Source: Pseudomonadota bacterium (GTDB taxonomy: Bacteria; Pseudomonadota; Alphaproteobacteria; Acetobacterales; Acetobacteraceae). From it: a DNA stretch of 34,135 bases. The stretch is taken from contig JAJZEV010000015.1 in NCBI GenBank assembly GCA_021805665.1, positions 1-34,135 of the forward strand, read 5' to 3'. The notes beneath the pieces are model-generated. The model was not told the DNA's origin. It saw only the letters and a list, made by a program, of their open reading frames with translations, and ran no database searches. A program made the translations under genes and the position numbers. This document shows, in pieces, positions 20,069 through 30,955 of this stretch. The first letter of the stretch is position 1, and each line of letters opens with the position of its first letter.

Positions 20069-21094
20069 TTAGCGCAGCAGCGCGGCGTACGCCTGCGGGT
20101 CCCAGCATGTGCCGGCCTTGACGTCGGCCTTGGTCATCACCCGCGTGGGCGAGTAAAGCTGGAACTTGATCGACCCGGCGGGCTGCTTGCTTTGCAGCAG
20201 CGCACTGATCGCGGTGAACGCATCGCGGCCCATGCCCGGCGCATTGTAGTCGATGACAGCCGAGAACGTACCGTCGGCGAGACGGTCGCACATGCTCTGC
20301 GCGCCGCCGCCGGAGGTCAGGAAATACACCTGCCCTTGCTTGCCGGCCTGCTTGATCGCCGCACCGGTGCCGACGCCCTGGCCATCCCACATGTCGGCGA
20401 TACCGCAAAGATCGGGGTTCTGTTGCAGCACCGTCTCGGTCACCGCGCGCGCCTTGCTGGCATCCCAGTCGGCTGCCTGGCTGGACACGACCTTGATCTC
20501 TGGATGCGCCTTCAGGCCTTCCAACAAGCCCTTCACCTGATAATAGCTGACTCCGCCGGTCAGCACGCCCTGCACGATGGCGATCTTATGCGATGTCTGG
20601 GTGTCCTTGCCGCAGGCTTTGGCCATCATTTCGGCCTCCTGCTCGCCCATCGAGATGAAATCCGGGCCGACGAAGGCGTCGGTCTGCACCGCGCCCTGCA
20701 TATTCATCTGAATCACCCGGATGCCCGCCGCGTTGGCCTGCTTCAGCAGGCGGGCCAGCGATTGCAGGTCCGGATTTTGGGTGACGATCACGTCTGGATG
20801 TTCGGCGATCAGCGAGGTCATCGCCTGCGCCATGGCGTCGGTACTCCAGTTCGGATCGCGCGCCTTGAACGTCATGCCATAATGGTCGGCCTGGGTCTTG
20901 ATCACGCCGCCCCAGGCCTGCGCCAGATCGAATCCGATGGAGATGGGCAGATACGCGATCGACTTGCCCTTCAGCGCGGCCAGCGCCGGATCGCGGTACG
21001 GATCGTTCATATTGTCCTGGGCACGCGCCGCGACGCCGCCGACGGTCAGGGCGGCAACCGCGATCGCGGCGAACCTTAGCAAAGCTGATTTCAT
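20069..21094 (-). CDS. ABC transporter periplasmic sugar-binding protein
   Basis: Signal peptide MKSALLRFAAIAVAALTVGGVAARAQ followed by Peripla_BP_4-like sequence. Confidence 0.9.
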   Translation of the reverse strand: MKSALLRFAAIAVAALTVGGVAARAQDNMNDPYRDPALAALKGKSIAYLPISIGFDLAQAWGGVIKTQADHYGMTFKARDPNWSTDAMAQAMTSLIAEHPDVIVTQNPDLQSLARLLKQANAAGIRVIQMNMQGAVQTDAFVGPDFISMGEQEAEMMAKACGKDTQTSHKIAIVQGVLTGGVSYYQVKGLLEGLKAHPEIKVVSSQAADWDASKARAVTETVLQQNPDLCGIADMWDGQGVGTGAAIKQAGKQGQVYFLTSGGGAQSMCDRLADGTFSAVIDYNAPGMGRDAFTAISALLQSKQPAGSIKFQLYSPTRVMTKADVKAGTCWDPQAYAALLR

Positions 21095-21160
21095 TGTTTC
21101 CACTCCCTTATGATTATAAAATGTCCGGACGATGTGCCTGACGTTTCGCCCCGCGGCGGG

Positions 21161-22147
21161 TCAGATGTCCCCCTGCTGGCCGGTCTGTTCGTCGCGCGGA
21201 TTGACGATGCTATCCGAAACGATGGCAAACAGCAGGATCAGACTCTTGATGACGTTCTGGACGGTGTACTGCACATCCATGATCGTCATTCCGTTCATCA
21301 GCACGCCGATCAGCAACGTGCCGACAATCACATTGCGAACCCCGCCGCGACCGCCGCTGAGGCCGACGCCGCCCAATACCACGACCAGAATCACGTCGTA
21401 GATCATATTGGAATTCACGATCCGGGTGTTCATCGCACCGACCGAGGTCGCGGTGATCAGCCCCGCCAGGAAGGTGGCGCCGCCGGACAGCACATACTGG
21501 AACACCAGCATCGGGCGCACCCCGATGCCGCCGATCCGCGCGGCGTTGAAGTTGTCCCCCATCGCGAAGATGAACCGTCCGGGCTTGGTGTATTTCAGGA
21601 ACAGATACGCCGCGAAGGCCGTGCCGGCGGCAACCACGATCGGCATCGGAATGCCCGCGACCACACCCTGCCCAAGCTCGACGACCGCCCCCATATCGTG
21701 CGGCAGATAAACCACATCCGTTCCGGTTATCAAATGGGCTCGGCCGAACCCGTAAATGAACGTCGCCATCGCCAGCGTGGCGAACAGCGAGGGGATTTCC
21801 GCATAGGCGATCAGGATACCGCCGATCAGGCTCATGCCCAGCGCGAACGCCAGCCCGACGCACAGCGCGAGCCAGACCGGCATGCCGCCGGCAATCAGTT
21901 GCAGCGCCCAGCCGACGGAAATCGCCATGTTCGCCACGATCGCCAGGTCGATCCCGCGGCCCAGCACCACGACCAGCATCGCCATCCCCAGCATGCCCAG
22001 CACGGCGACGCTGCGAACCAGCGCCAGCAGATTGGCGGGGGCGAGGAAGTTGCGCAGTTCGACGGCAAACACCGCGAACAAGGCGATCGTGATAAGGAAA
22101 ACGATCCGTTCCTGCGTGAACGACCGTTTCGACAGGCTCACCGCCAT
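21161..22147 (-). CDS. CUT2-type ABC transporter permease
   Basis: RbsC-like: MAMLVVVLGRGIDLAIVANMAISVG..., VILVVVLGGVGLSGGRGGVRNVIVGTLLIGVLMNGM. Confidence 0.9.
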   Translation of the reverse strand: MAVSLSKRSFTQERIVFLITIALFAVFAVELRNFLAPANLLALVRSVAVLGMLGMAMLVVVLGRGIDLAIVANMAISVGWALQLIAGGMPVWLALCVGLAFALGMSLIGGILIAYAEIPSLFATLAMATFIYGFGRAHLITGTDVVYLPHDMGAVVELGQGVVAGIPMPIVVAAGTAFAAYLFLKYTKPGRFIFAMGDNFNAARIGGIGVRPMLVFQYVLSGGATFLAGLITATSVGAMNTRIVNSNMIYDVILVVVLGGVGLSGGRGGVRNVIVGTLLIGVLMNGMTIMDVQYTVQNVIKSLILLFAIVSDSIVNPRDEQTGQQGDI

Positions 22148-22442
22148 GACGCGAAACCCCGGTCACGCGGCATGGGCGCGAGGCAACTGCCGGCGCATAT
22201 CGGATTCATGCTGAAACGGGGCGGGAAGAGCAGCGTTGCGGGCGGCAACATAAGGTCAACCGCGCCACGGGCGACCAAGCGCCCGGACGATCTCATTCTG
22301 TTTCACGTTCGCAATCCCTAATACGTTTTTTATCGTTTATGGCAGGGCGTTCCGTCGCATAGAGCGAAACAGTCCCGCGCGCCAGCCGCTAACGCATCTT
22401 CCACCGGTTGCATGTCGCCGGTCAATTAGACAGAAGCTGCCG

Positions 22443-24209
22443 TCAGCGGCGGCCGAACATCTTTTCTATGTCGGCCTTGGATAGTTTCAATACGGTTGGG
22501 CGGCCGTGGCTGCATGTCGCGGCGCGCGGGGTGTCTTCCATCTGGCGCAGCAGCGCGCTCATTTCGGCTTGCCCCAATTTGCGGCCGGCCCGGATGCTGC
22601 CGTGACACGCCATGCGCGCGATCACCGCGTCCAGCCGGGACGACAGGACGGTTTCCTCGTCCATCTCGGCGAATTCGTCTGCCAGATCGCGCAGCAGCGG
22701 GCCGGGTTCGGCGGCCCCCAACGCGGCCGGTAACGCCCGCACCAAAATCGCGCCGGGGCCGAATTCCTCCAGCTCCAGGCCAAGCTGAGCGAGATCGGGC
22801 GCCCGCGCGCACAGGCGGGCGACGTCGGCGGACGGCAGATCGACGACGGCCGGCAGCAGCATCGGCTGGCTACGTACCGGCCCGTCCAGCATCTGCGTCT
22901 TGATGGCCTCATGCGTCAGTCGTTCATGGGCGGCGTGCTGGTCCACCAGCACCAGCGACCCATCGGCGGCGACGGCGATGATGTAGGTATCCAGAACCTG
23001 GGCAACCGGCGCGCCAAGCGGATAATCCGGCGAGGGCGCCAGTGCCGCGATCTGCCGGGCGGCGGGGGCGCCGGTCAACGGCAGTTGCGCCTCAGCCAGA
23101 TTACCGAGCGGCCATCCGCCGGAGGACAGTGCCAGCGGCGGCGCGGGATAGGACGGGCGGCTGGGACGCGACGCAAACGACGCCCATGCCGAACCGCCGG
23201 GTGCGGGCATCGGCACCACCTGTCCGGTTCCCACCCCCAGCGCGCGGCGGACAGAGCCGATGACCAGGGAACGGATCGCCGCGCTGTCGCGAAACCGCAG
23301 TTCGGTCTTCGCCGGATGCACGTTCACGTCCAGCTCGTCCGGCGGGACATCCAGGTACAGCGCGACGATGGCATGGCGGCCGGCGGCAATGACATCGCGA
23401 TAGGCGACTTTCACCGCCGTCCGCAGCACCGGATCGGCCACCGGCCGGTTGTTGACGACCAGCGTCTGGGCTGCCGGTGTCGCCCGCGTGACCGCCGGGG
23501 AGCAGATGTAGCCGCTTATTGTCAGCCCGTTGCGCTCTTCGCTGACCGGCAGCATGACCCCGGCGGCTTCAGGGCCGATCAGGGCGGCGACCCGCTTGAT
23601 GCGGTCCTGCACCGGGGCTTCGAACACGACGCGGCCGTCGAGTTCCAGGCGGAACGCGGCATGCGGGGCGGACATCGCCAGCCGGCGCACCGTGGCCTCG
23701 GCGTGGTCGGCCTCGATGCGCGGGCTTTTCAGGAATTTGCGGCGTGCGGGCGTGGCGAAGAACAGGTCGCGCACCACGACCCGGGTGCCCGGCGGACCGG
23801 CGGCCGGGGTAACGGCGGACACATGCCCGCCTTCGACGCCGATCGCGTTGGCATGGTCGGCGTCGTGCGGGCGGGAAGTGATTTCCAGGCGGGCGGCGGC
23901 ACCGATCGACGGCAGGGCCTCGCCACGGAACCCCAGCGTGGTGATCCGCACCAGGGTTTCGTCTGTCAGTTTGGAGGTGGCGTGGCGCAGCACGCACAGC
24001 GCCAACTCCTCGGCCGACATGCCGATGCCGTTGTCGGTTATTTCCAGCCGGTCGATGCCGCCGCCGTCCAGGCAGACGGTAATCCGCGTGGCGCCGGCAT
24101 CGAGCGCGTTTTCCACCAATTCCTTGATAGCCGCGGCCGGCCGCTCGATCACCTCGCCGGCGGCGATGCGATTGACGGTGGTCTCGGCGAGGAGGCGGAT
24201 GCGCGACAT
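22443..24209 (-). CDS. mutL: DNA mismatch repair protein MutL
   Basis: RLLAETTVNRIAAGEVIERPAAAIKELVENALDAGAT, DNGIGM, TLGFRGEAL; C-terminal dimerisation domain. Confidence 0.96.
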   Translation of the reverse strand: MSRIRLLAETTVNRIAAGEVIERPAAAIKELVENALDAGATRITVCLDGGGIDRLEITDNGIGMSAEELALCVLRHATSKLTDETLVRITTLGFRGEALPSIGAAARLEITSRPHDADHANAIGVEGGHVSAVTPAAGPPGTRVVVRDLFFATPARRKFLKSPRIEADHAEATVRRLAMSAPHAAFRLELDGRVVFEAPVQDRIKRVAALIGPEAAGVMLPVSEERNGLTISGYICSPAVTRATPAAQTLVVNNRPVADPVLRTAVKVAYRDVIAAGRHAIVALYLDVPPDELDVNVHPAKTELRFRDSAAIRSLVIGSVRRALGVGTGQVVPMPAPGGSAWASFASRPSRPSYPAPPLALSSGGWPLGNLAEAQLPLTGAPAARQIAALAPSPDYPLGAPVAQVLDTYIIAVAADGSLVLVDQHAAHERLTHEAIKTQMLDGPVRSQPMLLPAVVDLPSADVARLCARAPDLAQLGLELEEFGPGAILVRALPAALGAAEPGPLLRDLADEFAEMDEETVLSSRLDAVIARMACHGSIRAGRKLGQAEMSALLRQMEDTPRAATCSHGRPTVLKLSKADIEKMFGRR

Positions 24210-24217
24210 GCGGTTGT

Positions 24218-25900
24218 TCAGGCTTCCCCGCGAAGGGTCTTGAAGCGGTGGATCAAAGCGGTGGTGGACGAGTCGTGTCCATATGTTTGGGCGCCGGGTC
24301 TTTCTGCGCTCGGCTGCAATTGCGGCAGGATGCCGTTGGCCAGTTGCTTGCCCAGTTCGACGCCCCACTGATCGAAGCTGTCGATGCCCCACAGGCAGCC
24401 TTGAACCGCCACCTTGTGTTCGTACAGTGCGATCAGGCGACCCACACTGAAGGCATCGAGTCGGTCGAACAGGATGGTGTTGGACGGCCGTTCGCCGACC
24501 GCGACGCGATGCGGTGCGATGGCATCGATATCGGCCTGGCTGGCGCCGGCCTTGGTCATTTCGGCGCGGATTTCGGTTTCGGATTTGCCGCGCATCAGCG
24601 CCTCGGCCTGTGCGAACGCGTTGGCCGCCAACGCTCGGTGGGCATCGGGGCGGTCGTGGCCGGCGTTGGCGGCGAGGATGAAATCCACCGGCACCGGGCG
24701 CGTGCCCTGATGGACCAGTTGCATGAAGCTGTGCTGTGCGTTGGTTCCCGGTTCCCCGAACAGGATCGGGCAGGTGTCCCAGCCGGTTCGTTCGCCGGCC
24801 AGGGTGACGTGCTTGCCGTTGGATTCCATTTCAAGCTGCTGAAGGTGCGCCGGCAAGCGGCGCAGCCGGTCGTCGTAGGCCAGGATGCACTGGGTGGCGC
24901 AGCCGAGCGCATTGGTGTTCCAGATGCCGGCCAAGCCCAGCAGGACGGGCAGGTTCTGGCGCAGGGGCGCGTCGCGGAAGTGGCAGTCCATGGCCCATGC
25001 GCCGTCCAGCATCTGCTGAAATTTGTCCCACCCGGCAGCGAGCGGGATGACCAGGCCGACCGGCGACCACAGCGAATAGCGGCCGCCCACCCAATCCTGG
25101 AAGGCAAACACCCGGTCCTGGTGCATGCCGAATGCAGCGACGGCCTTCAGATTGGTGGACAGCGCGGCGAAATGCGCGGCGACGGCGGTCTCGCCCAGGG
25201 CACCGACGATCCAGGCGCGTGCGGCCGCCGCGTTCATTGAGGTTTCCAGCGTGGTGAAGGTCTTCGACGCCACCAGCACGAGCGTGCGGGCGGGATCCAG
25301 ACCCTTCTGGATTTCGGCGAAGGCATGGCCATCGACGTTGGACAGGAAGTGGGCGTTCATTTTGACGTCGGCGCTGCCGATGGTCAGGGCCTCGGTGGCG
25401 ACCTTGGGGCCGAGGTCGGAGCCGCCGATGCCGATGGTCAGCACGTCGGTGAAAGTCTGGCCGGTGGCGCCCCGGATCGTACCAGCGTGAACGGCTTCGA
25501 CGAATGCCCGCATCTTGTCGCGTTCGGCACCGGCCATCGCGGCGGCGTTTTCGGTGCCGCGCGGCATGATGGCTTTCAGGCCGGAGTCAGCGGGTGCCCG
25601 CAAAGCCATGTGCATGGCAGCGCGGCGTTCGGTTTCGTTCACCTGCTCCCCTGCGAACAGGCGCTGGCGGAAAGTCTCCAGCCCGGCGGCGGCGGCGAGG
25701 GCGAACAGTGCGTCCAGGGCGGTGTCGTCGATCGACGATTTGGAAAAATCCAGCGTCAGGTCGCCGAACGCGGCGGTGAACCGCGCGGCGCGGTTCGGGT
25801 CGCTGGCGAACAGCGGCGTGATCGCCCGCCCGCCTGGCCGTTCCGCCAGGGCGCGGAGGGTGTCGAACGCAGTCATACGGTTCTGTGCGGGCTGGGTCAT
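24218..25900 (-). CDS. pgi: Glucose-6-phosphate isomerase
   Basis: IGIGGSDLGPKVATEAL, GGRYSLWSPVGL, SFDQWGVELGKQLA. Confidence 0.96.
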   Translation of the reverse strand: MTQPAQNRMTAFDTLRALAERPGGRAITPLFASDPNRAARFTAAFGDLTLDFSKSSIDDTALDALFALAAAAGLETFRQRLFAGEQVNETERRAAMHMALRAPADSGLKAIMPRGTENAAAMAGAERDKMRAFVEAVHAGTIRGATGQTFTDVLTIGIGGSDLGPKVATEALTIGSADVKMNAHFLSNVDGHAFAEIQKGLDPARTLVLVASKTFTTLETSMNAAAARAWIVGALGETAVAAHFAALSTNLKAVAAFGMHQDRVFAFQDWVGGRYSLWSPVGLVIPLAAGWDKFQQMLDGAWAMDCHFRDAPLRQNLPVLLGLAGIWNTNALGCATQCILAYDDRLRRLPAHLQQLEMESNGKHVTLAGERTGWDTCPILFGEPGTNAQHSFMQLVHQGTRPVPVDFILAANAGHDRPDAHRALAANAFAQAEALMRGKSETEIRAEMTKAGASQADIDAIAPHRVAVGERPSNTILFDRLDAFSVGRLIALYEHKVAVQGCLWGIDSFDQWGVELGKQLANGILPQLQPSAERPGAQTYGHDSSTTALIHRFKTLRGEA

Positions 25901-26223
25901 GAACCTAGTATAGGCTGGCCTGCCCGGGTCCGGAATAGCACGAAGTGGTGGGGCGGGCGGTTTCCCTTGTCGAGCTGCCGGCTCCGGGTTCCCTGGTACC
26001 AGTATTACTGGCAAACATGCGGCGCGATCCGTCCTTCGCGGCCCTTCCCGCCGTTCGCGCTCTTCCAGGCCAACGCCCATGCCGGCAACCGCACCGGCAT
26101 TGAAGCGGTGCCGCTATCTCACAGCCAGTCCGCGTCGTCTTCCATCGTTTTGCGAAGCAAAGGGCGCGGAGGGCGGGAAGGGAGTCCGGGACTGGCTATG
26201 TGGCGGAACCGCTGCCTTCCCAT

Positions 26224-26259
26224 CGGCGTCCCCGCCCTTACCGCGGGGCGGGGACGCCG
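26224..26259. terminator. Strong GC-rich hairpin downstream of tkt
   Basis: Perfect 14-bp stem CGGCGTCCCCGCCC / GGGCGGGGACGCCG with 8-nt loop, about 25 nt past the tkt stop; no clear T-tract. Confidence 0.6.
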
Positions 26260-26284
26260 TGGTGAATGCCCCGCCGGGCCGTTT

Positions 26285-28273
26285 CTACCCGGCGGCGACC
26301 TCTGCCACATGCTCCGCCGTAAAGCCGAAATACTTCATCAGTAGCGGGCCGGGGGCGGACTCGCCGAACCGGTCCAGACCGACGACGGCGCCTTCCAGGC
26401 CAACATACTTGTACCACGACATCGTGGCACCGGCCTCCACCGCCACGCGCCGGATGCCGGGCGGCAGCACGGAATCGCGCCACGCCTTGTCCTGCCGGTC
26501 GAACAGGTCGGAACACGGCATCGACACCACGCGGGCCTTGATACCCCTCGCGGCCAGAAGGTCGCGGGCGGCGGTGGTGATCGCCATCTCCGACCCCGTC
26601 GCGATCAGCACCACATCGGGCTTGCCGTCGGTGTCCGACAGCACATACCCTCCCCGGGCCACTGCCGCGGCGCGGCCCGCCTCGCCGCCATGTTGCGGGC
26701 AGTTCTGGCGCGACAGCAGCAGCGCGCTGGGCCCGTCATGGCGTTCGACCGAGCAGCGCCAGGCCACGGCGGTTTCCAGCATGTCGCAGGGGCGCCATAC
26801 GTCCAGTCCGGGGATCAGCCGCAGCGAGGCGGCATGTTCGACCGGCTGGTGGGTCGGGCCGTCCTCGCCCAGGCCGATGCTGTCATGGGTCAGCACGAAG
26901 ATCGACCGCAGCTTCATCAGCGCCGCCAGCCGGATGGCATTGCGGGCGTAGTCGGCGAACACCAGGAAGGTGCCGCCGAACGGGATGAATCCGCCGTGCA
27001 GGCCTATGCCGTTCAGCATCGCGGCCATGCCGAACTCACGCACGCCGTAGTGCATGTAGTTGCCGGACTTGCCGTGCTCGATGGAAATGCAGCCCTTCCA
27101 GTTGGTCAGGTTGGAACCGGTCAGGTCGGCCGATCCACCGAAGAATTCAGGCAGCAGCGGTGCGAAAGCGGTGATCGCGTTCTGCGAGGCCTTGCGGGTG
27201 GCGATGGCATCGGTCATCGCGCCAGCCTCGGCAATCACGGCATCGGCCTTGGCAGCGAAATCGGCGGGAAGCTGGCCGGCGACGCGACGGCGGAATTCCG
27301 CGGCCTCGGCCGGGAAGGCGGCGGCGTAGGCGGCGAATTTAGCCTCCCATGCGGCCTGCACCCTGGCGCCTGCCGCGCGCATGTCCCAGGCGGACCGGAT
27401 ATCGGCGGGGACCTCGAACGCCGGGTAATCCCATCCCAGCGCCTGACGGGTGGCAGCGACCTCGGCCGCGCCCAGCGCCGCGCCGTGCGATTCATGGGTG
27501 CCGGCCAGTTTCGGGGCGCCGTAGCCGATGGTCGTCTTGCAGCAGATCAGGGTGGGGCGGCCGCACGGGGTCAGGGCTTCGGCTACCGCCGCCTCGACCG
27601 CCACGCTGTCCATGCCATCGACGTTGGGGATCACCCGCCAGCCGTAAGCCTCGAACCGCCTTGGGGTGTCGTCCTGGAACCAGCCATCGACATGGCCGTC
27701 GATGGAGATGCCGTTGTCGTCGTAGAAGACGATCAGCTTCTCCAGCTTCTGGGTGCCGGCGAACGAGCAGGCTTCGTGGGAGATGCCTTCCATCAGGCAG
27801 CCGTCGCCCGCGAACACGAAGGTGCGGTGATCGACGATGGCGTGTTCGCCTCGATTGAACGCGTGCGCGAGCTGCTGTTCGGCCAATGCCATGCCAACGG
27901 CGGTGGCGAGGCCCTGGCCCAGCGGACCGGTGGTGGTTTCGATCCCCGGAGTATGGCCGTATTCCGGGTGGCCGGGGGTCTTGGAATGGAGCTGGCGGAA
28001 GTTCTTGATTTCCTCCAGCGGCAGATCGTAGCCGGTCAGGTGCAACAGCCCGTACAGCAGCATCGATCCGTGGCCGTTCGACAGCACGAAGCGGTCGCGA
28101 TTCGGCCATAGCGGGTCGGCGGGGTTGTGGCGCAGATGGTCGCGCCACAGCACCTCGGCGATGTCGGCCATGCCCATCGGCATGCCGGGGTGGCCGGAGT
28201 TGGCCTGCTGCACCGCGTCGATCGCGAGGAAGCGCAGTGCGTTCGCCAGTTGGCGTTTGGCCGGGACGGTCAT
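26285..28273 (-). CDS. tkt: Transketolase
   Basis: [56 protein letters not shown]. Confidence 0.96.
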   Translation of the reverse strand: MTVPAKRQLANALRFLAIDAVQQANSGHPGMPMGMADIAEVLWRDHLRHNPADPLWPNRDRFVLSNGHGSMLLYGLLHLTGYDLPLEEIKNFRQLHSKTPGHPEYGHTPGIETTTGPLGQGLATAVGMALAEQQLAHAFNRGEHAIVDHRTFVFAGDGCLMEGISHEACSFAGTQKLEKLIVFYDDNGISIDGHVDGWFQDDTPRRFEAYGWRVIPNVDGMDSVAVEAAVAEALTPCGRPTLICCKTTIGYGAPKLAGTHESHGAALGAAEVAATRQALGWDYPAFEVPADIRSAWDMRAAGARVQAAWEAKFAAYAAAFPAEAAEFRRRVAGQLPADFAAKADAVIAEAGAMTDAIATRKASQNAITAFAPLLPEFFGGSADLTGSNLTNWKGCISIEHGKSGNYMHYGVREFGMAAMLNGIGLHGGFIPFGGTFLVFADYARNAIRLAALMKLRSIFVLTHDSIGLGEDGPTHQPVEHAASLRLIPGLDVWRPCDMLETAVAWRCSVERHDGPSALLLSRQNCPQHGGEAGRAAAVARGGYVLSDTDGKPDVVLIATGSEMAITTAARDLLAARGIKARVVSMPCSDLFDRQDKAWRDSVLPPGIRRVAVEAGATMSWYKYVGLEGAVVGLDRFGESAPGPLLMKYFGFTAEHVAEVAAG

Positions 28274-28427
28274 GACCGGTTCCTTCAAAAAGGGGAAGAT
28301 GGGCGATTCGCTGACGGGTTTCTAGCACCTGCGGCGAGCCCGGGAAGAGCGGACGTGATGACGCTTCATTTATCAGCCACTTCGGGGCTATAGTTCGACC
28401 GACGCCGCAAGCATACGGGCAGGACAT

Positions 28428-30926
28428 ATGGCCGCGCGACCATCGACGCTGGATACACGCAAGTTCGCCTCGCCCGCCATGAAGGCGCAGATGAGCCAAC
28501 GCAGCGCCGAACTCGGCGGGCTGCTGCTGGGCTTGCTGGGTCTGGCGGTCCTGGTGGCACTGGCTACCTACGATCCGCGCGATCCGTCCCTGAATACCGC
28601 GACCACCCGCCATGTCACCAATCTGGCCGGATCGGGCGGGGCGATGCTGGCCGATATCCTGCTGCAAGGCTTCGGCGTGGTGGGCGTGCTGCCGGGACTG
28701 GCGATGCTGACCTGGAGCTGGCGAATCGCCTCCCATCGCGGTCTGGGCAGTTTTGGCGCCCGTCTGGCGGCGCTGCTGGCCTCGCTGCCGATGCTGGCGG
28801 CCGTCGCCGCCATCGTGCCTCTGCCCAAAAACGGGCCACCCTGGCCGGTAATGGCCGGTCTGGGCGGGTCGATCGGACGGCTGGTCGCCGACACCGAATT
28901 CAGCACCGGCGCATCCTTGTTCGGCATCGTCGGGTCGGCGTCGGTCTGGCTCCTCGGCACCATCCTCGCCCTTATTCTCGGCTGGCTTTCGCTCGGACTT
29001 TCCCGGTCGGAGTGGAAAAGCGCCGGCCGGGTTGCCGGTGCCGCCGCCCGCTATTCGGTTTCGGCCGGCGGCGGTGCGCTGTCGCGCGGGGCCGGCGGCA
29101 TGAGCGGCGCGTCCGGCTGGCTGGTCAATTTGATGAACCGGCAGCCGGACGGCCTGGACTCCGACGATGCCCCGCTGCCCGCGCCGTCCCCATCCATGTC
29201 CCCATCGCGATCCATATCCCCGGAGCGGGCCGGCCGGGAGGAGCCACGGGCGGCGGTGGCCGATTACGCTTCCCCGCCCAACCTGTCCCCATCAGCCTTG
29301 TCCCCATCGGTCGCCGCTGCTTCGGTGCGGACCGTGAAGCCGCAGGTACTGCCGCGCAAACCGCCCGCCGAACAGATCAAGCTGCCGTTCGAGGAAGCTG
29401 GTTGGAAGTTCCCGGGGCTCGATCTGCTGAACGATCCGCCGGCCCGGGCCTCCACCGGACCCAGCGAGGAGGCGTTGCAAGCGAATGCGCGGCTGCTGGA
29501 AACCGTGCTGTCCGATTACGGCGTGCAAGGGGAGATCGTGGAGATCCGTCCCGGCCCGGTGGTGACGCTGTACGAGCTGGTGCCGGCGCCGGGTATCCGT
29601 AGCGCGCGGGTGATCGGTCTGGCCGACGACGTGGCGCGCAGCCTGTCGGTGACCGCCGTGCGCATCGCGACGGTCTCGGGCCGCAACGTGATCGGTATCG
29701 AGGTGCCGAACAGCAAGCGGGAAACGGTGTTCCTGAGCGAAATCCTGTCCAGCGAGGAAGGGCAGAAATCCGCCGGCAAACTGTCCCTGGCGCTGGGCAA
29801 GGATATCAGCGGCAAGGCCATCTTCGCCGATCTCGCCCGGATGCCGCATCTGATGATCGCGGGCACCACCGGTTCGGGCAAATCGGTCGGCGTGAACGCG
29901 ATGATCCTCTCGCTGCTGTACCGGCTGTCGCCGGAGCAGTGCCGATTGATCCTGATCGACCCGAAGATGCTGGAACTGTCGATCTACGAAGGCATCCCGC
30001 ACCTGATGGCCCCGGTCGTCACCGAACCCGCCAAGGCGGTGACCGCGCTGAAATGGACGGTGCGGGAGATGGAGCGGCGATACCGAGCGATGTCTCAGCT
30101 TGGTGTGCGTAATGTTGGCGGCTTCAACGACCGCGTGGCGGAGGCGCGCGCCAAGGGCGAAGTCGTGACCCGCAAGGTGCAGACCGGGTTCGACCCCGAC
30201 ACCGGTCGCCCGACGTTCGAGGAACAGCCACTGGCACTGGAAGCCCTGCCGTTCATCGTGGTGGTGGTCGATGAAATGGCCGACCTGATGATGGTCGCCG
30301 GCAAGGAAATCGAACAGGCGGTGCAGCGGCTGGCGCAGATGGCCCGAGCAGCCGGCATCCATGTGATCATGGCGACGCAGCGGCCGTCGGTGGATGTGAT
30401 TACCGGCACCATCAAGGCCAACTTCCCAACCCGCATCAGCTTCCAGGTGATCAGCAAGTTCGACAGCCGCACCATCCTGGGCGAGCAGGGCGCCGAACAG
30501 TTGCTGGGCCAGGGCGACATGCTGTTCATGCAGGGCGGTGGCCGCATCACCCGCGTCCACGGTCCCTTCGTGTCGGACGAGGAAGTGGAGAAAGTCGTCG
30601 CATTCCTGCGCGAACAAGGCGAGCCGGCCTATCTGGACGACGTGACGGAGCCGACCGACGGCAACGGCGGCGACAGCGAGTCGGCGATGTCGGGGATCGC
30701 CGGGGCCAGCGACAGCGACAAAAGCCTGTTCGATCAGGCGGTCGCCATCGTCGCCCGGGAGGGCAAGGCATCGACCTCGTTCATCCAGCGGCATTTGAAC
30801 ATTGGCTACAATAAGGCGGCGAAGCTGATCGAACAGATGGAGAAAGAAGGGATCATCGGCACCGCCAACCATGTCGGCAAGCGGGAAATCCTGGTCCGGC
30901 GCACCAACGACGACATGGAGTGCTAA
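28428..30926 (+). CDS. ftsK: DNA translocase FtsK
   Basis: N-terminal TM segments; MIAGTTGSGKSVGVNAMILSLLYR Walker A; ATQRPSVDVITGTIKANFPTRISFQV; C-terminal gamma domain. Confidence 0.95.
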   Translation: MAARPSTLDTRKFASPAMKAQMSQRSAELGGLLLGLLGLAVLVALATYDPRDPSLNTATTRHVTNLAGSGGAMLADILLQGFGVVGVLPGLAMLTWSWRIASHRGLGSFGARLAALLASLPMLAAVAAIVPLPKNGPPWPVMAGLGGSIGRLVADTEFSTGASLFGIVGSASVWLLGTILALILGWLSLGLSRSEWKSAGRVAGAAARYSVSAGGGALSRGAGGMSGASGWLVNLMNRQPDGLDSDDAPLPAPSPSMSPSRSISPERAGREEPRAAVADYASPPNLSPSALSPSVAAASVRTVKPQVLPRKPPAEQIKLPFEEAGWKFPGLDLLNDPPARASTGPSEEALQANARLLETVLSDYGVQGEIVEIRPGPVVTLYELVPAPGIRSARVIGLADDVARSLSVTAVRIATVSGRNVIGIEVPNSKRETVFLSEILSSEEGQKSAGKLSLALGKDISGKAIFADLARMPHLMIAGTTGSGKSVGVNAMILSLLYRLSPEQCRLILIDPKMLELSIYEGIPHLMAPVVTEPAKAVTALKWTVREMERRYRAMSQLGVRNVGGFNDRVAEARAKGEVVTRKVQTGFDPDTGRPTFEEQPLALEALPFIVVVVDEMADLMMVAGKEIEQAVQRLAQMARAAGIHVIMATQRPSVDVITGTIKANFPTRISFQVISKFDSRTILGEQGAEQLLGQGDMLFMQGGGRITRVHGPFVSDEEVEKVVAFLREQGEPAYLDDVTEPTDGNGGDSESAMSGIAGASDSDKSLFDQAVAIVAREGKASTSFIQRHLNIGYNKAAKLIEQMEKEGIIGTANHVGKREILVRRTNDDMEC
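29186..29308 (+). repeat. Four copies of GTCCCCATC in the FtsK linker
   Basis: GTCCCCATC at 29186, 29198, 29285 and 29300, encoding Ser/Pro-rich linker segments. Confidence 0.6.
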
Positions 30927-30955
30927 GGGCGGGGAGTGCTAGCAGAGCCGCCGGA

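Noticed and set aside
22148-22442. Possible RNA gene or riboswitch upstream of the ABC operon
   Set aside because: No convincing stem structure or known motif seen by eye; probably just a promoter region
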